A stretch of DNA of 64,000 nucleotides from Coemansia sp. RSA 487 (lineage: Eukaryota; Kickxellomycota; Kickxellomycetes; Kickxellales; Kickxellaceae). Below the pieces are notes generated by a model. That model did no database searches, was not told where the DNA came from, and saw only the letters and a list, made by a program, of their open reading frames with translations. Location: assembly GCA_027577595.1 (NCBI GenBank), contig JANBRJ010000007.1, positions 62,001 to 126,000 of the forward strand, given 5' to 3'. This document shows positions 44,123 to 53,039 of this stretch, in pieces. Every line of letters starts with the position of its first letter. The first letter of the stretch is position 1. The position numbers and the translations under genes are program-made.

Positions 44123-45148
44123 TTAGCGCTTCCAAATCTTGCCATAGCGCTTGAGCTTGAACTCTCTCCCGGCCTTTTTCAGCGTGCCATCCTGTTCACG
44201 GATATACACAGCCCGATCCTTCATGTCTTGCTGCTTGGCAGTATCAATAAAGATAAACTTCCACCGAGTGCTGGCCACTTTCGGATCCTTGTCGAGAATC
44301 TCATCCTCGGCAGGCCCCAGTTCCTCCAGTCTTTTGGCTGCAAACTTGCTGATCTTCTTGCCGACAGGTGGTGCGAACTCTGGGTCAAGACCCTCGTAAT
44401 CAATTGTGAACGGCTTGCTGGCCGTCAGACGATCCACAATGTGCTGGTATGGCTTGCGGCCCATGACCTCGGCGGCATCGGCAGAAGTAAATGGTTCGCC
44501 CTCGGGGACTGCATGAAACCGCGGGCTGCTGACGCGCGGGGTCTCTACAAATGTCTTTTCAGTTATTCTGTTTTCGGTGCCCCTCACAGCCAGCATACTC
44601 TCCATCCCAGTCGTCAGTTTCCTTTGCGCCGTAAACCCATCATGCTTTATCATGTGGTGCTCGATGGCTTTGAGCTTCAGAATGGCCTCGATACGCTTGA
44701 TCGACACTTTGTACTTGTCGCCCAGAATGCGTGGCGTAACTTTCGTGGGATTAGCTAAATAATCCTTGTAGATTTGCTCCTTCACCACATCTGCAAGTGG
44801 CGCCCGTACGCGGAACCACGGATTTAGCGGAAATGGAGCCGTCGTATTGCCACCGATATAGTTGGTTTTCCCCGGTTTCATCTCCTTGTATTTATCACCG
44901 TTCTGGATTAGCCATCCCTTGTATCCAAGGACCTTTTCTCCGGATGTCCTTGGAGCTGGATTTTCACCTGAAGGCGGCAACGCTGAGATTGGTTCTGCTC
45001 TCAGAATGGTCGGTTCCGGCACGCTGTCCTCGTTAGAATTCGAATCGGAGGTCGGCGCTTTTGCCACACAGCTCGTGCTGATGTGGCGTGTAGCTGGCGT
45101 CACTGCTAGACGCCTTAGCGGCATGACCACCCTGTTACCCGCAAGCAT
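44123..45148 (-). CDS. MRPS35: Mitochondrial small-subunit ribosomal protein mS45 (Mrps35/Bot1 type)
   Basis: Fungal mitoribosome protein of the 'eukaryotic mitochondrial regulator' family. The 341-residue protein has an import-type N-terminus (MLAGNRVVMPLRRLAVTPATR) and the family block PFPLNPWFRVRAPLADVVKE followed by ILGDKYKVSIKRIEAILKLK, which is typical of Bot1/Mrps35. The C-terminal half is charged and ends in a basic tail (EFKLKRYGKIWKR). S. pombe Bot1 is needed for mitochondrial translation and respiration; the same role is inferred here. The start ATG is at 45146-45148. Confidence 0.85.
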   Translation of the reverse strand: MLAGNRVVMPLRRLAVTPATRHISTSCVAKAPTSDSNSNEDSVPEPTILRAEPISALPPSGENPAPRTSGEKVLGYKGWLIQNGDKYKEMKPGKTNYIGGNTTAPFPLNPWFRVRAPLADVVKEQIYKDYLANPTKVTPRILGDKYKVSIKRIEAILKLKAIEHHMIKHDGFTAQRKLTTGMESMLAVRGTENRITEKTFVETPRVSSPRFHAVPEGEPFTSADAAEVMGRKPYQHIVDRLTASKPFTIDYEGLDPEFAPPVGKKISKFAAKRLEELGPAEDEILDKDPKVASTRWKFIFIDTAKQQDMKDRAVYIREQDGTLKKAGREFKLKRYGKIWKR

Positions 45149-45625
45149 GGTGCTCGATATCTCCCACTTCTGGTTTCTACCACAAGGAAAAGAGTATAAA
45201 CAAAACTAGAAGCTTTTATAATTAGTCTGTCCAAATCCAGTATTTGAGCGGTTGGCTAGATTCGCGCTTTTCATTCGAAGGCGGTAATTTATGTTGCCGA
45301 GTCCTTGGAAATCAACGTCGATTTTACAAGTTCGGAGCGATTCCACTGGTTGTGCTGCTTACTTTATTCTTTAGTAGACAAGAAAAAGAAATTTTAAAAA
45401 TTGAGAAATGAAGAAAAAAGCAGCTTTAACTTTTTTTTTATCAGCTTTTCTCGATCAAATACAGTTGATCACAAATCATATGCTTCCATTTCTTTTTTTT
45501 CTTCCAGGAAGATTGATAGAGTTGCTTCTATTCATGAACGTCATGGTAAAGAAAGAAAATGCCATCATTGTGCTATAATGAAAACAGGCTAAATGTTGAC
45601 CGATTAGAGTCGATATTAGAGCGGC
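45149..45625. other. Intergenic interval mS45 to COX7C-type gene
   Basis: 477 AT-rich bp serving as mS45 promoter and COX7C 3' flank, with T-runs at about 45431 and 45493. No coding sequence is supported. Confidence 0.4.
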
Positions 45626-46147
45626 TTAATAGTCCTTGCTGCCGTTGCCCTTACGAATCTGCCACCAAGCAGCTACACGGTTTAGAAAAACAAGACACAA
45701 TCATTGAAATATACTTTTAGCTCAACAGGACGATACTGGCACAATACCAGATAAACAAGTTATCAAAAGAACCAAAGGAAACCATACTTACCGACAACAG
45801 GAAGACTAGCAAACAACACGCACGATCCCCAGTAAATGTACTTGAAGCCGGACTTTTGAGTATCAAAGGGCAAGTTCTACAGGAGAATAAGAAGAAAACC
45901 GCATCCACCCAGAGATAAAGGTGCGCCAAAGTCGTCAGGTGTAAATGGTCAAAGTAAGGATAAAATTAGCAAAGGGTTTCCTTCAACCGATTGAATGAAA
46001 TTACGCTCAACAAGGAGTGCGTATGCTCTGCTTTCGCTAAACGATTCTTACCATGCCATTAGGTGACGGGAAATGAGAAGGATCCGAGCGCATAATGCGA
46101 GTGGCAGCGCGGGAGCGCATGGAAGTACGGACAGCAGCAGAAATCAT
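45626..46147 (-). CDS. COX8: Cytochrome c oxidase subunit VIIc-type (yeast Cox8), three exons
   Basis: Single-helix subunit of respiratory complex IV. The gene is invisible to plain ORF scanning because the exons are short: exon 1 46052-46147, exon 2 45792-45876, exon 3 45626-45672. Introns of 175 and 119 bp have GTAAGA/GTAAGT donors and TAG acceptors. The joined frame is 75 residues: an Arg/Ser-rich presequence (MISAAVRTSMRSRAATRIMR), a family-type NLPFDTQKSGFKYIYWGS, a membrane helix (CVLFASLPVVAAWW) and a basic tail ending NGSKDY. The phases (0, then 1 with G|CT restoring Ala) join without change. LPFDT before one helix is the COX7C/Cox8 hallmark. Confidence 0.82.
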
Positions 46148-46500
46148 GGTCAAGTAGTTATTTGTAAGATTGCAAAATAGAGCAAATTCAACGAAAGAAG
46201 AGAAAAAGGCTCATCACATTGCTCAGCCTGGGCTTTACACGCAAAAGCGGAGGGCAAAAGCTCATATCTCGCGATCAGATTGAGTGTAATTATTTGATTC
46301 ACACGTTTTCCATGTTTCAGCTGTTCATAGAATTTGAATAACACAAACTTCAAGCAAAAGAGAAACATATATATATATATAAACCGACAGCGAAGGAATG
46401 TGTATGAGACTAAATAAGAAAGAAACCTCTCAAGGCTTTGTTTTTTTTAACGAAAAAAAGAAAAGACCACCTCACTTTTTGCTCAAAAGTAGGGCATTGC
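46148..46500. other. Intergenic interval with (AT)n microsatellite
   Basis: 353 bp upstream of the COX7C-type gene and 3' of NIPA. A pure (AT)n run of about 14 bp lies near 46367-46381, followed by a T/A-rich tract. No coding sequence was seen. Confidence 0.4.
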
Positions 46501-48432
46501 TCAGTCCTCGCGGTGCAGAGACTTGCGACGGTGGGATATGATCGAAGGCGACAGTGGAATATCAACATGGATGTCATCATTAAAGGCTGGCGATGTGGGC
46601 GATACATGGGAGTAGCTTCCTGCAGAGTTGCTACGCGATGTCGAGGACTGGACATCGGTGGTTTCGCCGTCGTTTGTATCGTCGCCACTATTTTTCCTAT
46701 ACCAGTGAGGTGTTCTTGGGGATTTGGGAAGAGTCGGGTGGCGGTTCAGAGCGAACCCCTTCTCGGAATCGATCGTTCTCCTACGTTCGCGCATGGGGTA
46801 CGATTCGTGGTCCCCGTCGCCGCTAGCATTGTCCTCAAAGTCGGAGATATCGAAAGAGGCAGCTGCCAGTGAGACTCGTCCGCGTGAGCTAAAAGTGCTG
46901 AGCCTTCTTCCAGGCTCCTCCGTCGGGAGCGGTTGATGCTGTCCGTTATTTCCTGTGGCTCCATCATTATTCGATTTTGTGCTGTTGAGAAGAAATACAC
47001 CGATAAAAATGGTGATGAAGCCGCAGAAGAGCGAAGCCATCTCCTTGTTGGTGGAGTCGGTGAAGCCTTGGAATAAGGCGACCGATGCGAGAATAGTGGC
47101 CGAGGTGAAAAACACGTAGTAGATTGGGGTGACAATGTTGGTTTCAAACTGCTCGAGCGCCTTGTTAAAGTAGTTCATTTGCACAACGATGCACATCACG
47201 ACGACACCAGCAAATACGTAGGTGCTGAGGTGCACAAACTGGTTGTTTCCGGCAAAAGTGAGCTTGAGAGCAATGCCAAACGCCTTGCACGCAGTGACTG
47301 TCATGGATCCAGCGATAGAGCAGATTGACAAGTACACCAGAGGGTTCTGCTGGCCGTACTTGCTGGCAACCTTGGTTATCATAAATATCACAAAGGACAG
47401 CGACACAACAGAGTAGATAAGGAAGGGCGGCTGCATGACCATGTTCATGATCTGCTCGACGGACTCGATGTCGCCGTCACGCGGGGCATTGAGCACGACA
47501 ATGACTGAGCCCATGAGACACAGGGCGCATCCAGCTTTGCCAACGGTGTTGATGCGCTCGCCAAGGAAGATGGACGCGAGAATGGCGCCAACAATCACGC
47601 TAAGCGCGCCGAGTGGCGTGACAAGAATCGCAGGCGCAAACGAGTACGCGGCAAAGTTGGCAAACTCGCCCAAACCCACTACGTAGTCAATGACAGAAGA
47701 GAGCTGAAGTGGATATTAGTTTGTGACAGATACACCATTATCGTTTGGAATAAGAAAGCAAAGCAGACAAGAAGGAGGCGTATGCAGATGAGCAGCATCA
47801 ATGACTAGAGCCAGCCACAAAACGCGCTGCTCGAAAATTGGAAGAAGGAATGAGAGGCCAATACAGGGGGCGACAAGATATATAACACGGCAGTCATTAA
47901 CATCCCCTTTTGCTTTGCCACAGAGCATAATACCAAGACAGAGCTTGAGTGGAGATACCATATTGGCTGGCTGGACATATTGTGCAGAGCAGCACAATCA
48001 GAGAAAACAAGGTCATCTGCATCTCGCGCTCTTTGTTTGATAACGGATAGAGGAGGTAACACGACAAAAAAGGCAATGGCAGCAGGAGAGGTCGGGCCAA
48101 GCGTAGCCAGCACAACGTATAGAGAAGATAGGGTTGTTCTGTTTACTCCTTGTACAGATGATAAAGCACATGCAGCTTGAAGCTTGAAAAGTGATATAAA
48201 AAAGCACACACCCCGCATGAAACTGATGTGCAAAATAATGCAAAAAGAAATACTTACTTGTTACCATCCCCGCCCACCAAAGGACGTTCTTAAAGTACTG
48301 TAGGCCCTCGGTAGCAGAGCCGTATCGCGACGCCGCCTCCATTAAGCCCTTCTTTGTCAAGACAAAGCTTGTTCCAATAAGCAGGCTTGAGGACATGGCA
48401 AGCGCCATGCCGATGTACTTTTCGTCCACCAT
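46501..48432 (-). CDS. NIPA-family magnesium transporter, two exons
   Basis: Multi-pass membrane protein of the NIPA/DMT group that moves Mg2+ and related cations. Exon 1 is 48258-48432, exon 2 is 46501-47678, with a 579-bp intron (donor GTAAGT, acceptor ACGTAG...AG). The split codon A|TG gives WWAGMVT-MGLGEFANFAAY, the conserved NIPA transition. Predicted length is 450 residues. About nine membrane helices are visible, including FAPAILVTPLGALSVIVGAI, and a helix pair near VVMCIVVQMNYFNKAL. The last about 140 residues are a cytoplasmic Ser/Arg/Asp-rich tail, probably a phosphorylation or sorting region. I chose the ATG at 48430-48432 because MVDEKYIGMALAMSSSLLIG is the usual family N-terminus. 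Confidence 0.9.
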
Positions 48433-49504
48433 TGCTATGTAGTGCCAAGGAGAGCGCTATAGTCCGGCTACAGCGTAAAAAGAGCAGAAACACGGGATAG
48501 CTCTGACAAGGGCGTATATCTGTATGCTTGCCACGAAAGCAGTCGTTCAAATGCAAAATGAGAAACAAAAACGCAGAGGAAATAAAATTACTAGAATATG
48601 AACAGGAGAGACAAGAAAGCCGTGAGAGTAGTTCGTTAGGTTGCAACAGTGGAGAGGGTTTAGAGAAAGTGAAAAAGTGCAGAAAATAAAAATAGGTTGG
48701 CCTTGCTATTTACGAAGAATAAGAAGAGCTGAGAAAAGGGTATGGCAAGTCAAAAAGGCAAATATAGAAAATTGGAAAGAGTGCAAAGAGAAAGAAAGAC
48801 AGAAAAATGACTGCCCCAAGCACACTTCTTGACGAGGCACAGCTGAATCGCTACTGCCATCTTTCTCGTATCTGTTTTTGTGCATGCACTCAAGCTTTCC
48901 ACTTCACACGAGGCAAAAAGGGAGAAGGAAAGAGGGCAGTGGGGACGGGGGATGTGTTCCAGGCCTCGACATAGTCGCGTACCACAACGGATGCTCTGCC
49001 GTTCTTCACAGACTGCCTTGTTCGGACGGGCAAGAAGCTTGGCGTGCATAAGGAGACGGGCAATTTCAGCAAGCTTCCTCTTCTTGCTGTGTCACTGAAG
49101 CGAAATAAGCGTCCAGAGCCACAGAGCTGAATGTGTCTTTTACACAAACCAACCAGGTTGAACACTCCCATGAGCCAATCGAGAGTTGCTAAAAATAACA
49201 CCCTATCCACTTGCGTTTGGGCTCGGAGGTCTGCATGGTGTGTTCAATTTTAATGGAACCATATGTGCTTTTTCTGGTTTGGTGCTTATCAGCCAGCTCT
49301 GGTCTGATATCAAGAAGCGGTTTTCTGCACTTGCTTTTTCGTTGCAAACTACCATGTGTGTAGTAATTTGTGCACACGCCCTTTTAAATACTGTTTTTCC
49401 TTTCTGGTCTTTGTGAGCCAAACACTAGATGTATCTTTTTAAGGTTTTACTTCTTTCTGGGATACAAACAAATATAGAGCAAGGCTTGGAATAAAGATCT
49501 GGCT
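48433..49504. other. 1.1-kb interval with a candidate small gene
   Basis: Upstream region of NIPA and 3' flank of the mitochondrial orphan. It holds the two-exon candidate listed next; otherwise no coding sequence is seen. The left half is A/G-rich. Confidence 0.4.
48807..49130 (+). CDS. Candidate 59-residue protein, two exons, unrecognised
   Basis: Tentative. Exon 1 (48807-48867) starts MTAPSTLLDEAQLNRYCHLS. A 144-bp intron with weak donor GTATCT and good acceptor TTCTTCACAG leads to exon 2 (49012-49130), which reads CLVRTGKKLGVHKETGNFSK, then LPLLAVSLKRNKRPEPQS and stop. The frame joins in phase 1 (C|AC gives His). Exon 2 looks coding in composition (Lys/Arg/Gly, no rare pattern), but I know no family for it. 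The weak donor is the main doubt; the exon could also belong to another transcript or be chance. Confidence 0.28.
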
Positions 49505-50086
49505 CTAATGCTCAGCCAAAGCGTCAACAAGCTTGCCATGGAGGTATTTCGGTAGCTGGAACAGGCCGTCACGGGTCACCGGGCGATGTGCCCAGTTTGG
49601 CTGAAACGACCCGGGCCGGATAGTCTTGTCGTCGACCAGCACGCATCCCAGGATATCCTCTGCATCTGCGGTACGCCCGAGCGGCGGTGGGTTCCTCCCG
49701 TCGGCAATGTTCATCCACCCAGTCTTCTGAAACGCCGCCTGCGACTTCAGCTCGGGGTCCTCATGAGCATGCTTCTCGAGCACTTTCTGCACAGCTGGCC
49801 AAAACTTGCGGTTCTCAACGAAGCGTTGCGGCGTGATCGGATCGTCTTTGTTTTTGAGCCATCCGATGATCCTTGCGCCTTGCATACTTGCAGCTGGGCC
49901 GGTGTCACCGAATGCTAGTCCTACAGGCAGATCGCCGCCCTGCAGCTTTTGGTCCGACTGGGGAACACGCGCAAGCGGGTATGGATATGATGCAGCTGTC
50001 ATGCGAGCGCTGGTTGTGCCGAAACTCCGACAACAGACAGGAAAGATCGGCTGCTTTGCGAATTTAAGAATATGCTTTGCTGCCAT
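49505..50086 (-). CDS. Conserved-looking mitochondrial protein of unknown function
   Basis: 193 residues beginning with a typical import sequence (MAAKHILKFAKQPIFPVCCR, then SFGTTSAR). The body has no membrane helix. Its C-terminal half carries a motif-like stretch, NIADGRNPPPLGRTADAEDI followed by LGCVLVDD, and ends near RDGLFQLPKYLHGKLVD. This pattern (a proline-rich turn, then P/A-D-x-E-D-I-x-G) resembles small fungal mitochondrial proteins of unnamed function, but I cannot assign a name. The start ATG (50084-50086) is preceded by a striking T/A homopolymer pair at 50091-50115, probably in the 5' UTR. Confidence 0.75.
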   Translation of the reverse strand: MAAKHILKFAKQPIFPVCCRSFGTTSARMTAASYPYPLARVPQSDQKLQGGDLPVGLAFGDTGPAASMQGARIIGWLKNKDDPITPQRFVENRKFWPAVQKVLEKHAHEDPELKSQAAFQKTGWMNIADGRNPPPLGRTADAEDILGCVLVDDKTIRPGSFQPNWAHRPVTRDGLFQLPKYLHGKLVDALAEH

Positions 50087-50422
50087 ACTTTTTTTTTGTA
50101 AAAAAAAAAAAAAAAGAAACAGTTGCTACTTGTGCGTAGATAAGGTGATATTAGAAAGAAAAATTCAGGGGTGCTTTGGCAAATAAAAAGTATAATGCAA
50201 GGTGCGTCTTGTGATAATCGTTGCCGCTGTCGGGCAGGTTGCAAATAAGCGTCGTTTGATAAATAATTCGGAGCTCGGATATCTCAAGCAAGAGGAGCGC
50301 GTTGCTTGCCTTTTTTTTCCTCTTCTTTTTAGTCTTGAAGAGGTTCTCGATCGTGCTTGTTAATGGGACGCTCTCACTCCCAGATGTGGAATTCTAGCAG
50401 ATGCATCCACCGCATGCATGTG
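50087..50422. other. Intergenic interval with T/A homopolymers
   Basis: 336 bp between two minus-strand genes. T9-G-T-A15 at 50091-50115 could fold into a hairpin directly upstream of the orphan start. No coding sequence was seen. Confidence 0.4.
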
Positions 50423-51238
50423 CTAAGCAAAGTCGCCCATCTCCGAGAAGAGCTGACTGTCATCGAACTGGCCGATCTGCTGGCTCTGACTCTCTTGCAA
50501 AAACGACTGCTGCTGGTTACGTGCAGCTTCGGTGGCCGGCGCCATGTCATCGAGCTGTCTCAGCATATCGAAGGAGTGCCTGAACAATGGCCGGATCTCA
50601 TTAACCTCGGCCGCCGACAAATTGTCCATCTGGAGCTGCATCGAGTTGAGCATCTCAAAGCCCCTGCGCGTCTTGCTCTGGCGGATCTCGCGCAAGTCCT
50701 GCAATAGGCGGCGGATCGACTGGGGCTCAACCAGATCATCCTCTGCGTGTGTCAGCAAGATATGTGCAATCTCGATGTAGTGCATTGGGAGCCTTGTGAA
50801 TAGCGAGTCCGGAGGCTCTTCCTTCCTGCATAGCTCGTATAGGTGGTGGTAGGTGAGCCAGCTTGGAGCGACGATACGGCACCTGTTGGTGCGTTTGAGC
50901 ATCACCGCAAGCCACAGCGGAACCTCTGACTTGCGTGGCGGGTGGAACGGCCCAACCGTGCCCTACATAGCAGATGGAAGGGTGTTTGGGATTCACTGAT
51001 ACGGTTGTTAGATAGCGGTTGTCTGGCTTGACTGTGGAGCACGAGGTGCATTGCATTAATGAACGCGAAACTGAGGAGAGGGAGGAGTATGCGGTCAATG
51101 TTTCAACACAAAACTTACTGTGACAAGCTCTAGGCGATCCATTCGGTAGAATGGCACAATTCCGATGCTCTCGCACTGGGCCATATATTCGAGCTCTGGC
51201 ATAGTGAAGCCCTCTTGCTGGCGGCTGCTTATGGCCAT
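50423..51238 (-). CDS. PSF2: GINS complex subunit Psf2, two exons
   Basis: Part of the four-subunit GINS ring that joins Cdc45 and Mcm2-7 in the CMG replicative helicase. Exon 1 is 51119-51238, the 156-bp intron has a GTAAGT donor and TATGTAG acceptor, and exon 2 is 50423-50962. The joined 219-residue protein starts MAISSRQQEGFTMPELEYMA, continues through ESIGIVPFYRMDRLELVT, and after the phase-0 junction reads GTVGPFHPPRKSEVPLWLAV. This matches the Psf2 pattern GPF.P....VPLWLA. PSWLTYHHLYEL and LPMHYIEIAHILLTHAEDD are the following Psf2 blocks. The length is typical for the family. Confidence 0.93.
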
Positions 51239-52721
51239 GGCTGCTTTTCCCTGTGTCGTTCAGAGTGCGTGGGAGTTTGAGTAAGAGAGCGGAGATAGAG
51301 AAATGAGTGTCAAGGCTGTAGTTCGCGGATTTGTTTACAAATTCACTTGCCCATGCGTGTGTGTGACGACTGATGCTAATCACCGCAGCAGGTGGTGCAG
51401 ATCGGCTTATGGCAGGCGAAAAATGGGTCCGCAAAAAACGGGGACACTCATATGCTTTTGGACCTGATTGCACTTTGGCTGCAAAAGCCCGCTCTCCACA
51501 GCAGCCAGGTTTTGAATTAAAGTTGGGGGGAATGCTGATTGTGGACGGTTGTGGACGCTGTGAAGCTGGATTGGAGATGTGGGTGGAAGCGGATTTCGCA
51601 TTTGATGAACTACAGAAAAGAAAAGGCCACATGTCTATCGTCTGTCGTCGTCATTCTGTTCTTTTTTATTTCATTTGTGTCTGTCTGTTGTCTCGTTCCT
51701 GTTATTTTTCCCTCTATTTTTGTAAGAAATCGCTGACACAAGCAGTGGGCGGATTTTGCGAATTATTCCTTTTTGGTGTTTGCCACGGATTTGGATACTT
51801 TCTTCCTTTTTTTTCAACCCCTCTTTCTCCAACAATATTACTACTGGTCTTTTTCTCCCCTTCGTCTCTCGTGCGGTATCAACTTTATTTTCTCCTATTT
51901 CTCATTGAAAAGCCAGGCGATTTATTTCCAAATCAATCGTGCCAGTTGCCGACAACTGCAAAGCCGCCGCCGCACACCCCGCCCCACAGACCAGTCAAGG
52001 TTCCCCGTTTGCTTGCTGCAAGCAAAGGTGTCAGCCCCACGCTAACAAAGGTAAGGCTCACTCTAGGACCTGGAATTTCACCGTCAAACAAACACAAGAC
52101 AGCATTTTATACAGCACAGAAAATAGCGGCCATAGCCTAAAAAGGTTTTTGGGTGTGGGCAAACCTGGGCTTCTCCTTCCTCCTATGCAAAGAGAAGGCG
52201 TACAAAGTGCCGAAAATAGAAGGGCAAGCCAGGCGGAGAAGCCTGATGGACAGGCCAGTTTCAAAGGCGTACAGGGGAAGAGTTTTGTGTTGCACGGGAA
52301 GCTATTTGTATCCATCCCATCAATGTACAAAAGACATCCACGAAAGAAAGTTTTGCAAGATAGGCGGAGACAAACCAGACTATATAGCCCGCCACCCCCC
52401 GCTTGTGCCAAAAAAAAAAACTTCCTGCTGGTTTTACCACAACAAAAAGAGAGAGACAAAGTGGTGTTTTCCTCGCTCTTTTGCTGCTATTTCGTTCAAG
52501 CTTGTGCAATTGTCCCCTGGAGTTTCTTGTCGTGCAGTCAACTTCTCTTTTCTTCCTTACTTTGCTGTTGTTTCTGTCTGTGCATCTTGTGAACAAGTAT
52601 TTTTGACATTGTCCTATTTAAAACCTATACTTTCTCTTGTTAAAATAACCTTTCCTCCTTTCTGCTGCGTGTTTTCTTGTTACTGTGCCCTATTGGTTGC
52701 TCGGTATCGCTCTGTAGAATA
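51239..52721. promoter_or_regulatory. 1.5-kb divergent interval PSF2 / Rho GEF with long leader
   Basis: Pyrimidine-rich tracts (51640-51920 and 52560-52680) and short upstream frames precede the second Rho GEF start. A 255-codon open frame (51373-52140) overlaps both promoters and has a Cys/Phe-rich, low-quality translation, so I do not call it a gene. A potential donor AAAGGTAAGG at about 52048 hints at a non-coding first exon for the GEF (inference). Confidence 0.4.
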
Positions 52722-53002
52722 ATGAACAGGCGCAACCCACAGGCTCACGCTGGCGACCTGACATTTAATGGACTGGGTGACTACGAATTTGATCGGCCTG
52801 CACCTCAGGCCCAGCCAAAGCGGCTCCAGCGGATATCGCGCTCCAGCCAGCACTCAAGCGTCAATGCACACCAGCAACAGCAATATACCCGACCAGCGTC
52901 TCAAAACTCGTACAGCTCATCCACATATTCTCCACAGCAGCGTACAAGCACAATAAGCCGACAGTATCTCCATCGCGACAGCCGCAAGCAGTTCCCGAAT
53001 TT

Positions 53003-53039
<37 letters not shown>

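Noticed and set aside
51373-52140. 255-codon plus-strand frame between PSF2 and Rho GEF
   Set aside because: It spans two promoters, is rich in Cys/Phe from pyrimidine tracts and has no recognisable domain; possible upstream frame only.
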